In this document: piece by piece, positions 16,861 through 25,730 of the stretch | How the letters are laid out: every line of letters starts with the position of its first letter | How positions within the stretch are numbered: the stretch's first letter is position 1 | Source of the DNA: Clostridium frigoris | Lineage (GTDB): Bacteria > Bacillota > Clostridia > Clostridiales > Clostridiaceae | Direction of reading: 5' to 3' | DNA: 57,036 nucleotides | Assembly (NCBI RefSeq): GCF_018861865.1 | Contig: NZ_JAHLDV010000018.1 | Coordinates: 1-57,036, forward strand | Program-made: the position numbers and the translations under genes | The notes under the pieces: model-generated | The model's input: the letters and a program-made list of their open reading frames with translations, nothing else | What the model was told of the DNA's origin: nothing | The model's database searches: none

Positions 16861-17529
16861 TTATAGTCCTAATTTATCAAAAGTCATATTAGAAAATCCC
16901 GAAAGGACTAAATTAGCCTTTTTTAGTCTATTTTTAGAACCTATCCCAATGCAATACATTCCAGCATTAATAGCAGCATCGATGCCAGCCTGTGCATCTT
17001 CAAATACAATACACTGACAAGGCGGTATGTTTAGTTCCAAAGCTCCTTTTAAGAAAACTTCAGGATTTGGTTTTGCGCTAGAAACTTTTGTGCCATCAAT
17101 TATAGCATCAAAATAATCAGTTAATTTTAAGTTAGTAAGAATAAGCATAGAATTCTTACTTGCAGATCCTAAGGCGATTTTCAGCCCATTTGCTTTAATG
17201 CTTTCTATAAAGTCTATAACTCCAGGTAAAATATCAGCGGGAGTTAATTTGGAAATATATTCTACATACCAGATATTCTTTTTCTCAGCTAGTTTAATTT
17301 TTGTATCATCGTCTAATGTAATATTACCTATCTCAAGAATGATTTCTAGTGAATTCATTCTACTTACACCTTTTAGTCTCTCATTGTCTTCTATAGAAAA
17401 CTCAATGTTTAATTCTTGTGCTAGTCTTTTCCATGCTAAATAATGATATTTAGCAGTATCAACTAATACGCCATCTAAATCGAATATAATTGCTTTAATG
17501 TTATGCATATAACTCTCTATGTTTTTCAT
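16861..17529 (-). CDS. pgmB: Beta-phosphoglucomutase
   Basis: A 222-residue HAD enzyme converting beta-glucose 1-phosphate to glucose 6-phosphate. Motif I is FDLDGVLVDTAKYH (Asp17 nucleophile, Asp19 acid/base). The cap has GVSRMNSLE, motif II is GSASKNS, motif III SSAKPNPEVF and motif IV FEDAQAGIDAA, all specific to beta-PGM. The start at 17529 has AAGGAG upstream; the frame runs back to 17613 but crosses the predicted promoter and operator. It is the first gene of the leftward pgmB-mapA operon, paired functionally with the phosphorylase. Confidence 0.93.
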   Translation of the reverse strand: MKNIESYMHNIKAIIFDLDGVLVDTAKYHYLAWKRLAQELNIEFSIEDNERLKGVSRMNSLEIILEIGNITLDDDTKIKLAEKKNIWYVEYISKLTPADILPGVIDFIESIKANGLKIALGSASKNSMLILTNLKLTDYFDAIIDGTKVSSAKPNPEVFLKGALELNIPPCQCIVFEDAQAGIDAAINAGMYCIGIGSKNRLKKANLVLSGFSNMTFDKLGL

Positions 17530-17595
17530 ATAGCTCTCCTTTATTTTTACTTTAATGACATCTATATTTATATAATAATATAAAATCATGCATTT

Positions 17596-17611
17596 GTGAA
17601 TGCGTTTGCAC
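17596..17611. promoter_or_regulatory. LacI-type operator 1, ahead of pgmB-mapA
   Basis: The segment contains TGCGTTTGCACAAA on the plus strand. Its core GTTTGCACAAAA is shared exactly with operator 2 at 18888-18899. On the minus strand it overlaps a likely -35 TTCACA with TATTAT 17 bases downstream. Confidence 0.75.
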
Positions 17612-17717
17612 AAAATAATTTAAATTATTTTTTATTAGCGGGATTATTACTTTAATATATATAAAATATCTTGTGGTTTACTTGTTTTAAAATGTGGCAC
17701 TAGTTGCATAAGTAACC

Positions 17718-17746
17718 TTGATAAATATCAAAATTAATAATATAAT
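17718..17746 (+). promoter_or_regulatory. Promoter of the LacI-family regulator gene
   Basis: TTGATA (17718-17723), 17-base spacer, TATAAT (17741-17746), an excellent vegetative promoter 40 bases before the regulator ATG. Confidence 0.8.
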
Positions 17747-17786
17747 AAACGTAATATATTTTTATGAATTGGGAAGTGAAGTTTTT

Positions 17787-18791
17787 ATGTCAGTAACTAT
17801 AAAAGATGTAGCAAAGATTGCAAATGTATCACCATCTACGGTTTCAAGAGTACTTGCAGATAATCCTAGAATTAGTGATGAAACAAAACAAAGAGTTTAC
17901 AAAGCAATGAAAGAAATAGATTATCATCCTAATGCAATAGCTAGGAGCCTAGTTAGTAAAACAACAAAGACTATAGGACTTATACTGCCTAATACTGATG
18001 AGGATTTATTTGTTAATCCTTTTTTTATCCAAATTATGAGAGGAATAAGCCATTATGCTCAGAAAAAGGGATATTATATTATGTATACTTACAGTAATAA
18101 TGAAGATCAAGAGGTAGAGCACATAGCAAGTTTAATAAATAGTGGAAGAGTTGACGGAATTATTTTGGCTGTAGCTCGAAAGGATGATAAATGCATTGCT
18201 TATTTGAAAGAAGCGGATTATCCTTTTGTAGTGATAGGTAAACCAGAAAGTGCAGGCGGGGTTTTATGGGTTGACAATGATAACTTTCATGCCATGTACA
18301 GTGTTGTTAATTATTTTATACAAAAGGGTGAAAGAAAAATAGCATTTATAGGAGGATCACCTACGCTTAATGTAACTATAAATAGATTAGAAGGTTACTC
18401 AAGAGCTATGGAGAATATTGGTGAAAAATTAGATGAAAACATGATTCAAGTAGCAGAGTTTACTGAAGATAGTGGGTATGATGCTATGAAAAGAATATTA
18501 AGCAAAGGGAGTCCTACAGCTGTTGTTACCACTGATGATTTAATTGCTTTTGGTGCATCAAAAGCCATAAGTGAAATGGAGGGCCAGCATATTTCAATTA
18601 TCGGTTTTAATAACACTCCAATTGCAGCCTTTCGTAAGCCAACATTATCCTCAGTAGATATCAATTCTGAAAAATTAGGTTACTATGCAGTTAAGTTATT
18701 AATAGACAAATTAGAAAATGAGAATGAAGATATCAATAATTATATTATTAATACAAAATTAGTTGAAAGAGACTCAACCCAAAAACTCTAG
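17787..18791 (+). CDS. LacI family regulator of maltose genes (MalR-like)
   Basis: A 334-residue LacI/GalR repressor. The N-terminal helix-turn-helix is textbook: VTIKDVAKIANVSPSTVSRVLADNPRIS, then YHPNAIARSL as the hinge helix. The rest is the periplasmic-binding-like core with VDGIILAVAR, FIGGSP and a C-terminal GFNNTPIAA. The start at 17787 is at the normal LacI N-terminus; the longer open frame begins inside the promoter. It sits between pgmB-mapA and the GH13/malEFG genes and three similar operators flank these units, so it most likely controls the whole cluster in response to a maltodextrin. The effector is inferred. Confidence 0.88.
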   Translation: MSVTIKDVAKIANVSPSTVSRVLADNPRISDETKQRVYKAMKEIDYHPNAIARSLVSKTTKTIGLILPNTDEDLFVNPFFIQIMRGISHYAQKKGYYIMYTYSNNEDQEVEHIASLINSGRVDGIILAVARKDDKCIAYLKEADYPFVVIGKPESAGGVLWVDNDNFHAMYSVVNYFIQKGERKIAFIGGSPTLNVTINRLEGYSRAMENIGEKLDENMIQVAEFTEDSGYDAMKRILSKGSPTAVVTTDDLIAFGASKAISEMEGQHISIIGFNNTPIAAFRKPTLSSVDINSEKLGYYAVKLLIDKLENENEDINNYIINTKLVERDSTQKL

Positions 18792-18808
18792 AAATCTAGA
18801 GTTTTTTT
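18781..18808 (+). terminator. Terminator overlapping the LacI-family gene stop
   Basis: AAAAACTCTAGA and TCTAGAGTTTTTTT form a perfect short hairpin with a T-run; the stop codon lies in the stem. Confidence 0.88.
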
Positions 18809-18828
18809 ATATCTATATTAAAAAAACC

Positions 18829-18893
18829 TTGCTATTTATACTCCAATTGTTATAAAATGGGTTGTGTTTTATTATTAGATGCATCCGTTTGCA
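18829..18893 (+). promoter_or_regulatory. Promoter and LacI-type operator 2, ahead of the GH13 gene
   Basis: TTGCTA (18829-18834), 16-base spacer and TATAAA (18851-18856) form the promoter. The palindrome TGCATCCGTTTGCA at 18880-18893 lies about 25 bases after the -10, where a LacI repressor would block elongation or clearance. Confidence 0.78.
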
Positions 18894-18932
18894 CAAAAGA
18901 TCGAAAATGATAATAAAAAGGTGGAGGTAGTT

Positions 18933-20234
18933 ATGGCAAGTAATACAAAAGTGTCTTTGAGAAACAAGGTAATGTATTCTATATACGTTAGGAATCATGG
19001 AATTAATGGAACTTTTAAAGATGTTGAAGAGGATTTAGAAAGAATTAAATCTTTAGGGACAGATATTATATGGTTTATGCCTATTCATCCTATTGGAATC
19101 AAAAATAAAAAAGGTGAACTCGGATGCCCTTATGCAATAAAAAACTATAGGGAAATAAACCCTGAGTATGGTACATTAGAGGATTTTAAGAGGGTGATTA
19201 GTAAGATACATTCCCTAGGAATGCAAATTATAATAGATGTAGTATATAATCATACTTCGCCAGATTCTTTTCTTGTAGAAAACCACAAATCCTTTTTTTA
19301 TAAAAAGGCAGATGGAAACCTTGGAAACAAGGTAGGAGATTGGTCTGATGTGGTGGATCTTGATTATAATAATAAAGAATTATGGAATTATCAAATTGAA
19401 ACTTTAAAATATTGGGTAAGCCTTGGAGTAGATGGGTTTAGATGTGATGTAGCTTCACTTGTACCACTAGAGTTTTGGTTAAGTGCAAGAGAGGAAGTAG
19501 CAAAAATCAATTCAAACACCTTATGGCTCTCTGAGACTGTACATCCAAGCTTTATACTTACTATGAGAGAAAATGGTTTTGTTGGACTATCAGACAGTGA
19601 AATATATCAGGCTTTTGACATAACTTATGATTATGATATTAATAAAGAATACTTGGGATATTTTAGTGGACAAAATTCACTAAAGCAATATATAGATAGA
19701 GTATCGATTCAAGAATCAATATATCCAGATAATTATGTTAAGCTAAGGTTTTTAGAAAATCATGATCAGCCTAGGGCTAGTAGCCTTATACATGATGATT
19801 GTGCATTAAAAATCTGGACAGGCTTTTCGTATTTCCAAAAGGGATGTACACTCTTATATGCAGGCCAGGAGGCACAAAATGTTACCACACCAAGCCTCTT
19901 TGACATTGATAAGATTAATTGGAATGGATTAAATGAAGACTTTGTAGAGTTAATAAAAACGCTTGGGGCTATAAAGAAGAAAGAAATTATGGCAAAGGGT
20001 TTTTATGAAATTTGCACCCTTGATGATAAAGATGTTATTTGGGTATCCTATTTTATGAAAAATAAAAAACTTATTGGAATATTTAATGTTGGCCTTGAGC
20101 AGGGAGAGATAAAATTAGACGTAGTTGATGGTGAATATATTAATATTATGGATGGTACAATGGTTACAGTTAAACAAGGTAAAGTTAGTTTAAAAAATAA
20201 AATTATAATTTTTGAAATTCAGTTTGACATATAA
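18933..20234 (+). CDS. GH13 alpha-amylase family enzyme, cytoplasmic
   Basis: A 433-residue alpha-glucan hydrolase without signal peptide, so cytoplasmic. All GH13 regions are seen: DVVYNH at about 102-107, GFRCD with nucleophile Asp172, the acid/base Glu201 in LWLSETVHP, and FLENHD with Asp278. It is shorter than neopullulanase/cyclomaltodextrinase proteins and lacks their N-terminal domain. It likely trims imported maltodextrins to maltose and glucose for mapA. The start at 18933 follows GGTGGAGG; an upstream in-frame ATG at 18879 is rejected because it lies in the operator. malE follows after 114 bases. Confidence 0.88.
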   Translation: MASNTKVSLRNKVMYSIYVRNHGINGTFKDVEEDLERIKSLGTDIIWFMPIHPIGIKNKKGELGCPYAIKNYREINPEYGTLEDFKRVISKIHSLGMQIIIDVVYNHTSPDSFLVENHKSFFYKKADGNLGNKVGDWSDVVDLDYNNKELWNYQIETLKYWVSLGVDGFRCDVASLVPLEFWLSAREEVAKINSNTLWLSETVHPSFILTMRENGFVGLSDSEIYQAFDITYDYDINKEYLGYFSGQNSLKQYIDRVSIQESIYPDNYVKLRFLENHDQPRASSLIHDDCALKIWTGFSYFQKGCTLLYAGQEAQNVTTPSLFDIDKINWNGLNEDFVELIKTLGAIKKKEIMAKGFYEICTLDDKDVIWVSYFMKNKKLIGIFNVGLEQGEIKLDVVDGEYINIMDGTMVTVKQGKVSLKNKIIIFEIQFDI

Positions 20235-20294
20235 AGAAATTAATAGTAAACTAAATTTAGGCAAACGGTTGCATAAGAATTATAAACGTTTTCA
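20224..20294 (+). promoter_or_regulatory. malE promoter with LacI-type operator 3 and a CRE-like site
   Basis: TTGACA (20224-20229), 17 bases, TAAACT (20247-20252) is the likely promoter, beginning inside the end of the GH13 gene. The operator GGCAAACGGTTGCA is at 20260-20273, near +1. TATAAACGTTTTCA at 20281-20294 fits the CcpA site TGTAARCGYTTNCA with one mismatch, suggesting catabolite repression. Confidence 0.7.
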
Positions 20295-20348
20295 AGATTA
20301 ACATTAATAGATTTTAAAATTTCTCAAATTATTTAGGGGGGTAAAGAA

Positions 20349-21623
20349 ATGAAAAAGATTAAATCAATTTTAGCTATTGCAATGATATCAACATTGGTAG
20401 TAGGAACGCTTGCAGGGTGTGGTACAAAGGCGCCTACGAAAACAACATCATCAGTAGATTCAAGTAAGCCAGTAAGTTTAGCTTTTTGGGAACAGGATGA
20501 TCCGACGGCGCAAAAGACACTTGATAAATTAATTGCTGATTTTCACGTTGCAAACCCTACTATAACAGTTAAAAGAACACATTATGAGACTGAAGATTTA
20601 AGAAAGAATTTCTCAACAGCATCACTAGGTACAACAGGACCGGATGTTGTATTATCACCAAATGATAACCTTGGAGTATTTGTTCCAGGTAGTTTAGTAC
20701 AACCTATTGATACTATTGTTGGAGAAGATTTCATGAAAACTTTGGATGAAAAAACATTAGAAGCTGGTAAGTTTACAGGAAAACAATATATGATTCCAGA
20801 TAGAAATGGTAATGAAGTTTTAATTTCTTACAATAAAAAACTAGTTACCACTGCACCTAAAACTTTTGAGGAATTAGAAGCAATGGGACTAAAACTTAAA
20901 AAAGAAGGTAAAGTTGATTACGGCTTAGTATTTAATGAAGTTGAACCATTTTTCTCAATTGGATTCTTAGGGGCTTTTGGTGGTAAGGTATTTGATGATG
21001 TTAATGCGACTTCACCTAAACCAACATTAAACACACCAGCAGTTACTCAGTGGATGACTTTCATGAAGAAAATACACAGTGAAGGTCTAATTGCTAAAGA
21101 ATCTGATGCAACAGTTGCTGATAACTTATTTAAAGGTGGAAAAGCAGCATTTATAATTAACGGACCATGGGGTTTTGCAGATTATAAGAAAGCAGGAATT
21201 GATTTAGGTATAATGGCAATTCCAACAATAAATGGTAAATCACCAGCACCTTATTCTGCTGTTAAAGGATATACAGTATCTGCAGGAGTAAAGGATGCAA
21301 ATAAACTAGCTGCAGTTAAAAAATTCCTTATGTTTGTGAACTCAAAGGATGCACAACTTAAAATGGTTGATGCACATCAACAATATCCAACTAATCTAGA
21401 GGCTATGAAAGATGCTAAGATTACTGGAAACCCATTAATAGTAGGTCAAAAGGATCAATTGTCTAAAGCAACACCAATGCCAAATATTACACAAATGAGA
21501 GCTATTTGGGATGCTATTAAACCAGTTCAGCAAGATGTATTATCAGGAAAAACAAAACCTGAGGATGCAGGAGCAATTATGCAGAAAAAAGCTATTGAAG
21601 GAATTAAAGCTTTAGGATTATAA
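20349..21623 (+). CDS. malE: Maltose/maltodextrin ABC substrate-binding lipoprotein
   Basis: A 424-residue extracellular solute-binding protein, family 1. The signal peptide MKKIKSILAIAMISTLVVGTLAGC ends in the lipobox LAGC, so it is tethered to the outer face of the membrane. Family marks include LAFWEQDD, the DVVLSPNDNLG stretch, GKAAFIINGPW (a MalE hallmark around residue 267) and a C-terminal MRAIWDAIKPVQQDVLSGK. It is the first of malEFG behind a regulated promoter and a strong GGGGGG ribosome site. Ligand is inferred from neighbours to be maltose/maltodextrin. Confidence 0.92.
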   Translation: MKKIKSILAIAMISTLVVGTLAGCGTKAPTKTTSSVDSSKPVSLAFWEQDDPTAQKTLDKLIADFHVANPTITVKRTHYETEDLRKNFSTASLGTTGPDVVLSPNDNLGVFVPGSLVQPIDTIVGEDFMKTLDEKTLEAGKFTGKQYMIPDRNGNEVLISYNKKLVTTAPKTFEELEAMGLKLKKEGKVDYGLVFNEVEPFFSIGFLGAFGGKVFDDVNATSPKPTLNTPAVTQWMTFMKKIHSEGLIAKESDATVADNLFKGGKAAFIINGPWGFADYKKAGIDLGIMAIPTINGKSPAPYSAVKGYTVSAGVKDANKLAAVKKFLMFVNSKDAQLKMVDAHQQYPTNLEAMKDAKITGNPLIVGQKDQLSKATPMPNITQMRAIWDAIKPVQQDVLSGKTKPEDAGAIMQKKAIEGIKALGL

Positions 21624-21680
21624 AATATCTTTATAAAAGGGGAGAAATCCTCTTTTATTTTAAAGAAAGGAGAGTTCAAA

Positions 21681-22610
21681 ATGATGCAAACTGTTAAAAA
21701 AACAAAAAAGAAAAAAGGTAATGTTAGTTTAGGAATAGGCCAGGGTAAGATGACACCTTTCTTTTTTTTAGCACCAGCTGTTATAGTTTTATTAGCTGTT
21801 GTTGCTTATCCACTTATATATGAAATTATAATTTCATTTAAAAATGTAACTTTACTAAACTTGAAAAGTCAGATTTATCCTTGGATTGGACTTGATAATT
21901 ACAAAAATATACTTTCTGATAGTCTATTTTATTCTACATTAATAAGAACAATATTATGGACGTTTATTAATTTATTTTTCCATGTTACCTTTGGATTGTT
22001 TTTCGCCGTACTTTTAAATAGAAAATTACCAGGTAAAGCATTTATAAGAGTTTTACTCATTTTACCTTGGGCAATACCACAATATGTTGCTGCTATGACA
22101 TGGAAAGGTATGTATAATGTTGAATACGGTTCTGTTAATATTATATTAACACATATTTTTGGTAATGCGGCAGCCATCCCATGGTTATCTGTACCAAGTT
22201 GGACATTTGTAGGTTGTATAATAACTAATATATGGCTTGGAATTCCTTTTATGATGATGATATCACTTGGTGGACTTTCAAGTATTCCAGAAGAATTATA
22301 TGAAGCTGCGGATCTTGATGGAGCAACGGGTTTTCAAAAATTCAAAAGTATAACTTTACCACTTTTAAAACCAATACTCACTCCTGCTATAGTACTTGGA
22401 ACAGTATGGACATTTAATATGGTTAATGTAATATACATAATTACTAGTGGTTCAGCTTCAGATGAGTCTCAAATTTTAATAACTATGGTATTTAAGAGAG
22501 CGTTTCAATACTTTAGGTATGGCCAATCAGCAGCGCTTTCGGTAATTATATTCTTGATTTTGTTAGCGTTTAGTACTTTCTTTATTAAAGCTCAAAAATC
22601 AGAAGATTAG
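21681..22610 (+). CDS. malF: Maltodextrin ABC permease, MalF-like
   Basis: A 309-residue permease with six membrane segments after a Lys-rich start (VKKTKKKKGN). The EAA loop that contacts the ATPase is EELYEAADLDGATGFQKFKSITLPLL. It is shorter than E. coli MalF because the large periplasmic loop is absent, which is normal in Gram-positive bacteria. AAAGGAGAG lies eight bases before the ATG. It is cotranscribed with malE and malG. Confidence 0.92.
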   Translation: MMQTVKKTKKKKGNVSLGIGQGKMTPFFFLAPAVIVLLAVVAYPLIYEIIISFKNVTLLNLKSQIYPWIGLDNYKNILSDSLFYSTLIRTILWTFINLFFHVTFGLFFAVLLNRKLPGKAFIRVLLILPWAIPQYVAAMTWKGMYNVEYGSVNIILTHIFGNAAAIPWLSVPSWTFVGCIITNIWLGIPFMMMISLGGLSSIPEELYEAADLDGATGFQKFKSITLPLLKPILTPAIVLGTVWTFNMVNVIYIITSGSASDESQILITMVFKRAFQYFRYGQSAALSVIIFLILLAFSTFFIKAQKSED

Positions 22611-22621
22611 AGGTGAAAGGC

Positions 22622-23485
22622 ATGAAAAGTAATAAATTTAAAGAAAAATTTAGTCGAGGAGATTCTCCATTAAAAATAACATTAATATATGCAATTTTAA
22701 TAATTGCATGCATATGCTCCATTTATCCAATCTTAACTATATTAACAGTATCTTTAAGACCGTCAGATGCATTATATACCAAATCTTTAAGTATAATTCC
22801 AGCGAATGCAACATTTGATAACTTCAAGCAAGCATTTATACAATATGATATGTTAAATTGGCTTATTCATAGTTTGATTGTATCAGGTGTTGCTTGTATT
22901 TTTAGTGTAATGCTTTCAGTTACTGCCGGATATGCTTTTTCTAGATTTAAATTTAAAGGTAAACAGATGGGATTATCTTTGTTATTAGTTACTCAGATGT
23001 TTCCATTAGCTATGACTTTGTTACCTTTATATTTAATGTTAATTAAGTTTAATATGACAAATAGTTATTTTGCATTGGCAGTAATCTACGTATCTACATC
23101 AATTCCATTTAACATTTGGATGATGAAGGGATTCTATGATACCATTCCAAAATCACTTGAGGAGAGTGCTTATGTAGATGGTGCTTCAATATTTAGATCA
23201 TTTTATCAGATAATATTACCACTTGCAAAACCTTCTGTTGCATTAACTGCATTATTTTCATTTATGGGAGCTTGGTCTGAGTATATAGTAGCAAGTGTAA
23301 TCATAAATGATGCGGGAAAATTAATGCTACCTGTTGGGCTTGTAAGTATGCAAGGACAATTCAATACTGCATGGGGTATATATTCTGCCGGTGCTTTAAT
23401 TACAGCTGTCCCTGTAATGATATTATTTATTTGTTTGTCTAAATATCTTGTTGGTGGGCTTACAGTAGGTAGTGTTAAGGGTTAA
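22622..23485 (+). CDS. malG: Maltodextrin ABC permease, MalG-like
   Basis: A 287-residue permease with six membrane segments. The EAA loop is EESAYVDGASIFRSFYQIILPLAKP, followed by GAWSEYIVASVI as in MalG. The end QLNATWG-like pattern appears as QFNTAWGIYSAGALI. The start was set to ATG 22622, with GAGGTG upstream; an in-frame GTG at 22613 lies within that ribosome site. No ATPase gene follows, so a shared MsmX/MalK-type ATPase encoded elsewhere must energise the importer. Confidence 0.92.
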   Translation: MKSNKFKEKFSRGDSPLKITLIYAILIIACICSIYPILTILTVSLRPSDALYTKSLSIIPANATFDNFKQAFIQYDMLNWLIHSLIVSGVACIFSVMLSVTAGYAFSRFKFKGKQMGLSLLLVTQMFPLAMTLLPLYLMLIKFNMTNSYFALAVIYVSTSIPFNIWMMKGFYDTIPKSLEESAYVDGASIFRSFYQIILPLAKPSVALTALFSFMGAWSEYIVASVIINDAGKLMLPVGLVSMQGQFNTAWGIYSAGALITAVPVMILFICLSKYLVGGLTVGSVKG

Positions 23486-23508
23486 TAATTTAAATGTAAA
23501 AATATATG

Positions 23509-23560
23509 AGCTAAGAGTATGGCATTTATTTAATGTCAAAACTTTTGGCTTATTTTTTTT
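23509..23560 (+). terminator. Terminator of the malEFG operon
   Basis: A long hairpin (about 23509-23526 with 23532-23550, including G-U pairs) is followed by nine T residues. Confidence 0.82.
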
Positions 23561-23711
23561 ACTATATTATATTTTGCATATAAAGTCATAAGCAAGTGGT
23601 GTTATAATAAGCATAATATATTATGTTATATTTAAAATAAAAAGAGGCAGTAGGATGGATTTTATCATAGGGTGAAAATAGAAAGATTTAATTAAGTAGG
23701 GAGTGATTATA

Positions 23712-24443
23712 TTGATTAAACTTGTATTAATAAGACATGGTGAAAGCGTTTGGAATAAAGAAAACAGGTTTACTGGTTGGACAGATGTGGATTTATCAGA
23801 GAATGGACTAATTGAAGCCAGAAAGGCGGGCCAAATACTTAAGGCGAATGGGTATATTTTTGATATAGCATATACTTCTGTATTAAAAAGGGCAATTAGA
23901 ACACTTTGGATTACTTTGCATGAGATGGATTTAATGTGGATTCCTGTATATAAGTCATGGAAGTTAAATGAAAGACATTATGGAGCACTTCAAGGTTTAA
24001 ACAAGGCGGAGACCGCGCAAAAATATGGAGATGAACAAGTCCATAAATGGAGAAGATACGTAGATGTAAGGCCACCAGAACTTTCAATTACTGATGAGCG
24101 GTATCCTGGATCAGAGCCTAAATATAAAGAATTAAGAGAAGATGAAATCCCTACAACAGAAAGTCTAGAGGATACTATAAAGAGGGTTATGGTAGAATGG
24201 TTTCAAGAGATATTACCTCAAATAGAAGCAGGTAATAAGATAATAATTTCTGCACATGGAAATACTTTAAGGGCTTTAGTAAAATATCTTGATAATATAT
24301 CAAGTGATAATATTGTAAGTTTGAATATACCTACCGGAGTACCACTTGTATACGAATTAGATGATAATTTAAAGCCAATTCGTCACTATTATTTAGGAAT
24401 AGATGGCGAGTTACCTGAAGAGAAAATTTCTAAAAATTTATAA
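23712..24443 (+). CDS. gpmA: 2,3-bisphosphoglycerate-dependent phosphoglycerate mutase
   Basis: A 243-residue glycolytic enzyme interconverting 3- and 2-phosphoglycerate. The phosphohistidine motif [10 protein letters not shown] (His9) is at the start, with [14 protein letters not shown] and the second His in [15 protein letters not shown]. Length matches dPGM of about 230-250. The start is TTG at 23712, eight bases after AGGGAG; a GTG at 23703 lies inside the ribosome site. It is transcribed alone. Clostridia often also carry the cofactor-independent enzyme. Confidence 0.93.
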   Translation: MIKLVLIRHGESVWNKENRFTGWTDVDLSENGLIEARKAGQILKANGYIFDIAYTSVLKRAIRTLWITLHEMDLMWIPVYKSWKLNERHYGALQGLNKAETAQKYGDEQVHKWRRYVDVRPPELSITDERYPGSEPKYKELREDEIPTTESLEDTIKRVMVEWFQEILPQIEAGNKIIISAHGNTLRALVKYLDNISSDNIVSLNIPTGVPLVYELDDNLKPIRHYYLGIDGELPEEKISKNL

Positions 24444-24532
24444 ACTATAAAATAATCAATTAACTTCCTACCATTATTTTACTTTGAAAACAAGCATTTT
24501 TTTGGTAAAATTGAAAGTATTATAATAACTTC

Positions 24533-24570
24533 ACAGAGTGTGAATTCTATTTTGTGAGTTCGCACTCTGT
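24533..24570 (+). promoter_or_regulatory. Inverted repeat in the 5' leader of ppaX
   Basis: ACAGAGTG-GAA-TC and its partner GA-TTC-CACTCTGT form a 15-bp stem with two G-U pairs and an eight-base loop. It begins about seven bases after a TATAAT (24521-24526) and ends some 10 bases before the GGGGGG ribosome site. There is no T-run, so it is either an operator or a leader hairpin rather than a terminator. Confidence 0.6.
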
Positions 24571-24593
24571 TGAAGATGAGGGGGGAAGTTTTC

Positions 24594-25241
24594 ATGGCAG
24601 TTAAGAATATTTTGTTTGATATGGATGGAACATTACTTGATACAAATGAACTAATTATACAATCATTTAAATATACTTATAAAAAACACTTAAATAGACT
24701 GGTGGATAGTGAAGATATTATTAAGCATTTTGGAGAAATTTTAAATGATACAATGGATAAAGAATTTGGTGATAAAAGTGAGGTGGCAATTAAAACCTAT
24801 CGAGATTTTCAAAATATAAACTTTGATAAGTTGATTAGTATTAATGAGGGAGTCAAAGAAGGGGTGAAGGAGCTTCATAGTTTAGGCTATAAGCTTGGAA
24901 TTGTAACCTCGCGTTTTAGATATTCTGCGATTAAGGGTCTAAAACTTTTCGGACTTATGGATTATTTCGATGTGATTATAGCTGCTGATGATACTGAGCT
25001 TCATAAACCAGATCCTACACCAGCATTTATGGCTTTAAAGATAATGGATGGAAAACCAGAGGAGACTATGCTTGTGGGAGATACTCAGTTTGATATCTTA
25101 TGTGCAAAAAATGCAGGGATTATCTCAGCAATTGTTGGGTGGAGTGCACTGCCAATAGATGTCATACGAAAGTATGAGCCTGATTATATTATACCCAGTA
25201 TGGAGAAATTAATTTCACTTATGGAAAAATCAAACAATTAG
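24594..25241 (+). CDS. ppaX: HAD hydrolase, pyrophosphatase PpaX-like
   Basis: A 215-residue HAD phosphatase. Motif I is FDMDGTLLDTNELIIQSF; the NELIIxSF continuation is characteristic of PpaX, which hydrolyses pyrophosphate released by Hpr kinase/phosphorylase. Motif II VTSRFRY, motif III HKPDPTPAF and motif IV LVGDTQFDILCAKNAG are intact. A phosphoglycolate phosphatase role is the main alternative. The start follows GAGGGGGGAAG. An inverted repeat precedes it and a strong terminator follows. Confidence 0.83.
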   Translation: MAVKNILFDMDGTLLDTNELIIQSFKYTYKKHLNRLVDSEDIIKHFGEILNDTMDKEFGDKSEVAIKTYRDFQNINFDKLISINEGVKEGVKELHSLGYKLGIVTSRFRYSAIKGLKLFGLMDYFDVIIAADDTELHKPDPTPAFMALKIMDGKPEETMLVGDTQFDILCAKNAGIISAIVGWSALPIDVIRKYEPDYIIPSMEKLISLMEKSNN

Positions 25242-25243
25242 TA

Positions 25244-25292
25244 TAAAGGCAATAAATTATTATTAATAATTTATTGCCTTTATTATTTTTTT
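25244..25292 (+). terminator. Terminator of ppaX
   Basis: TAAAGGCAATAAATTATT (25244-25261) pairs with AATAATTTATTGCCTTTA (25264-25281), followed by TTATTTTTTT. Confidence 0.9.
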
Positions 25293-25380
25293 AAGATAAA
25301 ATCCAAATATTTCATAGTATTACAGAAAGAAAAAAGGCCAAAATAATACTATTGATTTTAAAAAATGAGGAGGAATTTAT

Positions 25381-25608
25381 ATGCCACATAACATCAATGT
25401 ATATAATAGTGAAGACAGTGATAAAATCCAAAAGGATAATGCAATAGAGTTTCTAAATAATATAGCAGAAAGTCATAGTATAAAAGATCAACTTATTAAA
25501 AAGCGTTCTGAAAATGATTCATTAGAAAATACGAGTAAAGGTAGAAGTGAAAAAGATAAGGTGGAAGATAATAGTGATGGAACATATAAGATTATAAATT
25601 TCTTATAA
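25381..25608 (+). CDS. Small hydrophilic hypothetical protein
   Basis: A 75-residue, highly charged protein (MPHNINVYNSEDSDKIQ..., rich in Lys, Asp, Glu, Ser and Asn) with no membrane segment or Cys. I do not recognise a family. It has an excellent ATGAGGAGGAATTTAT ribosome site and its own terminator, so it is very likely a real gene. Composition suggests it is largely unstructured. Confidence 0.7.
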   Translation: MPHNINVYNSEDSDKIQKDNAIEFLNNIAESHSIKDQLIKKRSENDSLENTSKGRSEKDKVEDNSDGTYKIINFL

Positions 25609-25613
25609 ATTAT

Positions 25614-25658
25614 AATAAGAACAGGCTAATTCTTAGAATTCACCTGTTCTTATTTTGT
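25614..25658 (+). terminator. Terminator after the 75-residue gene
   Basis: AATAAGAACAGG (25614-25625) pairs with CCTGTTCTTATT (25643-25654), then TTG. Confidence 0.82.
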
Positions 25659-25730
25659 GTATTTAATTAGAGGAATTTAACTTATTTTGTAGAATAATAT
25701 AGGGTGATGCAAAAATTAAGGAGTGAAATT

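Noticed and set aside
17718-17786. A longer N-terminus for the LacI regulator starting with TTG at 17718
   Set aside because: That TTG is the first half of the -35 hexamer TTGATA, the added residues do not resemble LacI proteins, and no ribosome site precedes it.
18879-18932. An upstream ATG for the GH13 enzyme
   Set aside because: The codons run through the operator palindrome, while a strong GGTGGAGG site precedes the ATG at 18933.
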